Source of the DNA: Bacillota bacterium
GTDB lineage: Bacteria; Bacillota; Clostridia; Tissierellales; Gottschalkiaceae
Length of the DNA stretch: 64,000 nt
Assembly: GCA_023420895.1 (NCBI GenBank)
Contig: JAEZUY010000010.1
Span: 1-64,000, forward strand
Direction: 5' to 3'
The position numbers and the translations under genes were made by a program. Under the pieces are notes generated by a model. The model made no database searches and was not told where the DNA came from. It saw only the letters and a program-made list of their open reading frames with translations. Below, piece after piece: positions 63,167-64,000 of this stretch. The first letter of the stretch is position 1. Each line of letters begins with the position of its first letter.

Positions 63167-63219
63167 AGGAAGGGAGCGTATATTTCTTATAACTGTGAAA
63201 TACATACGCGCATAAAATG
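63167..63219 (+). promoter_or_regulatory. Hairpin between Shine-Dalgarno and start codon of paralog D
   Basis: The ribosome site AGGAAGGGA (63167-63175) lies 41 bases from ATG 63217, too far to work directly. GCGTATATTTC (63176-63186) and GAAATACATACGC (63197-63209) form 11 pairs with a two-base bulge, starting right after the site and ending 7 bases before ATG. Folding would restore a 7-base spacing. Confidence 0.55.
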
Positions 63220-63996
63220 AAAAGGAAGATAACGGCAGTTTTAGCTGTTCTGACACTGTCAGTATGTGCATACGCTGCAGAAACAGGATTTCCTGAAATA
63301 AAAGTCGGGGAGAAGGATTCTGAAGGAAGAGCAGATGTAAGTGTGGTGAATACTTTCGATTATCCTATTCTGAGAAAGTCATCCTATTATAACAGCAATG
63401 GCGACGCCATATGGTATGCAAGAACGACACTTCTTCAGAAAGAGGAGTTTAAGTACAAGCCGCCTAAGAGTGCAGAGCCGTCAGAAGAAGAAATAGTTTC
63501 TAAAGAGATAAGATTTTATTTGGATGACGGAACTATACTGACTATGAGAGAATCGGATAAAGACGGAAATAAGAGCTCATCTGAAGAAAAGAGAAAAATA
63601 ACGGCAGAAGAATATCCTAATGCTAAAGAAATTTCAGACAATATGGAAGGATTAAAGCCTGTTATTACAGAAGAAGACGGAAAGACTTATATAAGACTTG
63701 AAAAAAATCCGTTAAGCAAAGACATAATATCAATAGATTATAATATAAGGGACAACGGAAAAGATGCGGCGGCTGAGATTAAATACGGCGGAGTGAAAGC
63801 CGGAGAAGGTTCAGAAGAATGTCTGACTATAGATCCGCTGGGCAATCTTGACAATGTCGAAGTTACAGGAGCTAATCTGAAAATCGACGGAGGAGAAGGA
63901 AAAGTTGAGAACTATTACTTAGATTTTAAACTTGGCGAGTATATAAATAAATACAGAGAAGTTTCTGAAGAGAGTACGGAAAAAGAACAAGAATAA
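63217..63996 (+). CDS. Exported protein with two FxLYD-like repeats (paralog D)
   Basis: 259 residues. The signal peptide shares MKRK with paralog C (MKRKITAVLAVLTLSVCAYA) but the LSVC sequence is a poor lipobox, so it is probably secreted or cleaved after AYA. Two repeats (about 35-115 and 140-250) keep VVNTFDYPILRKSSYY and LEKNPLSKDIISIDYN and the closing YYLDFKLGEYINKY. It lies 91 bases after C; no ordinary ribosome site precedes ATG, see the hairpin. An acidic tail ends it just before the window edge. Function unknown. Confidence 0.65.
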   Translation: MKRKITAVLAVLTLSVCAYAAETGFPEIKVGEKDSEGRADVSVVNTFDYPILRKSSYYNSNGDAIWYARTTLLQKEEFKYKPPKSAEPSEEEIVSKEIRFYLDDGTILTMRESDKDGNKSSSEEKRKITAEEYPNAKEISDNMEGLKPVITEEDGKTYIRLEKNPLSKDIISIDYNIRDNGKDAAAEIKYGGVKAGEGSEECLTIDPLGNLDNVEVTGANLKIDGGEGKVENYYLDFKLGEYINKYREVSEESTEKEQE

Positions 63997-64000
63997 AATA

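Overview
The window looks like a chromosomal segment of a low-GC, Gram-positive anaerobe of the Clostridia/Tissierellia type. The evidence is AT-rich DNA with strong AGA/ATA codon preference, frequent TTG start codons behind good Shine-Dalgarno sites, a six-cysteine SCIFF peptide with its radical SAM maturase (a Clostridia hallmark), SLH-domain surface anchoring, an L-box lysine riboswitch, and the conserved gene order rel-dtd-MBL-hemZ-hisS-aspS. No rRNA or tRNA gene, insertion sequence or prophage was seen. I do not name a genus.

Layout. 0-1.7 kb: the tail of a DUF169-like gene, a one-spacer CRISPR remnant with a type III-like repeat, and an ACT-domain fusion protein. 1.7-5.5 kb: MATE and MFS transporters and an acetamidase/formamidase-like gene. 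5.6-9.1 kb: a sugar ABC importer (ATPase, permease, lipoprotein binding protein). 9.1-13.9 kb: an AraC regulator and a YbtPQ/IrtAB-like ABC pair with Fur-box-like sites; the second ABC gene carries an in-frame TAG. 14-36 kb: a long housekeeping run on the plus strand, consisting of a sirtuin, ruvCAB, queA-tgt, yajC, SCIFF and its maturase, secDF, an aarF/UbiB kinase, recJ, rel, dtd, an MBL hydrolase, hemZ, hisS and aspS.

35.6-48.4 kb: an SdpR/SdpI pair without toxin, apbE, a two-domain phosphoribosyltransferase-like protein, nicotinamidase, pcm, a CRISPR array of 8 repeats flanked by interleaved inverted repeats, an RlmD-type rRNA methyltransferase, a MoxR/VWA pair, an isochorismatase-family enzyme and a cardiolipin synthase with a long insertion. 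48.4-57.4 kb: an M16C peptidase, then lysA-lysC-asd-dapA-dapB on the minus strand behind the lysine riboswitch. 57.6-64 kb: a surface protein combining SLH domains, a metal/siderophore-type binding domain and a covalent-FMN domain behind a Fur-box-like operator, then four exported paralogous beta-sandwich-like proteins in two divergent pairs.

Connections. Three Fur-like 15-mers (9130, 10362, 57633) tie the AraC/ABC locus and the SLH-FMN surface protein into one proposed iron-responsive set, and the ApbE at 37.1 kb is the kind of enzyme that would attach FMN to the surface protein's SGAT site. The most novel-looking parts are that surface protein, the four-paralog cluster at 59.8-64 kb (including an apparent hairpin that brings a Shine-Dalgarno site next to a start codon), the interleaved inverted repeats at the edge of the second CRISPR array, and the ACT fusion protein beside the first CRISPR remnant. 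All calls come from reading the sequence; no database search was run.
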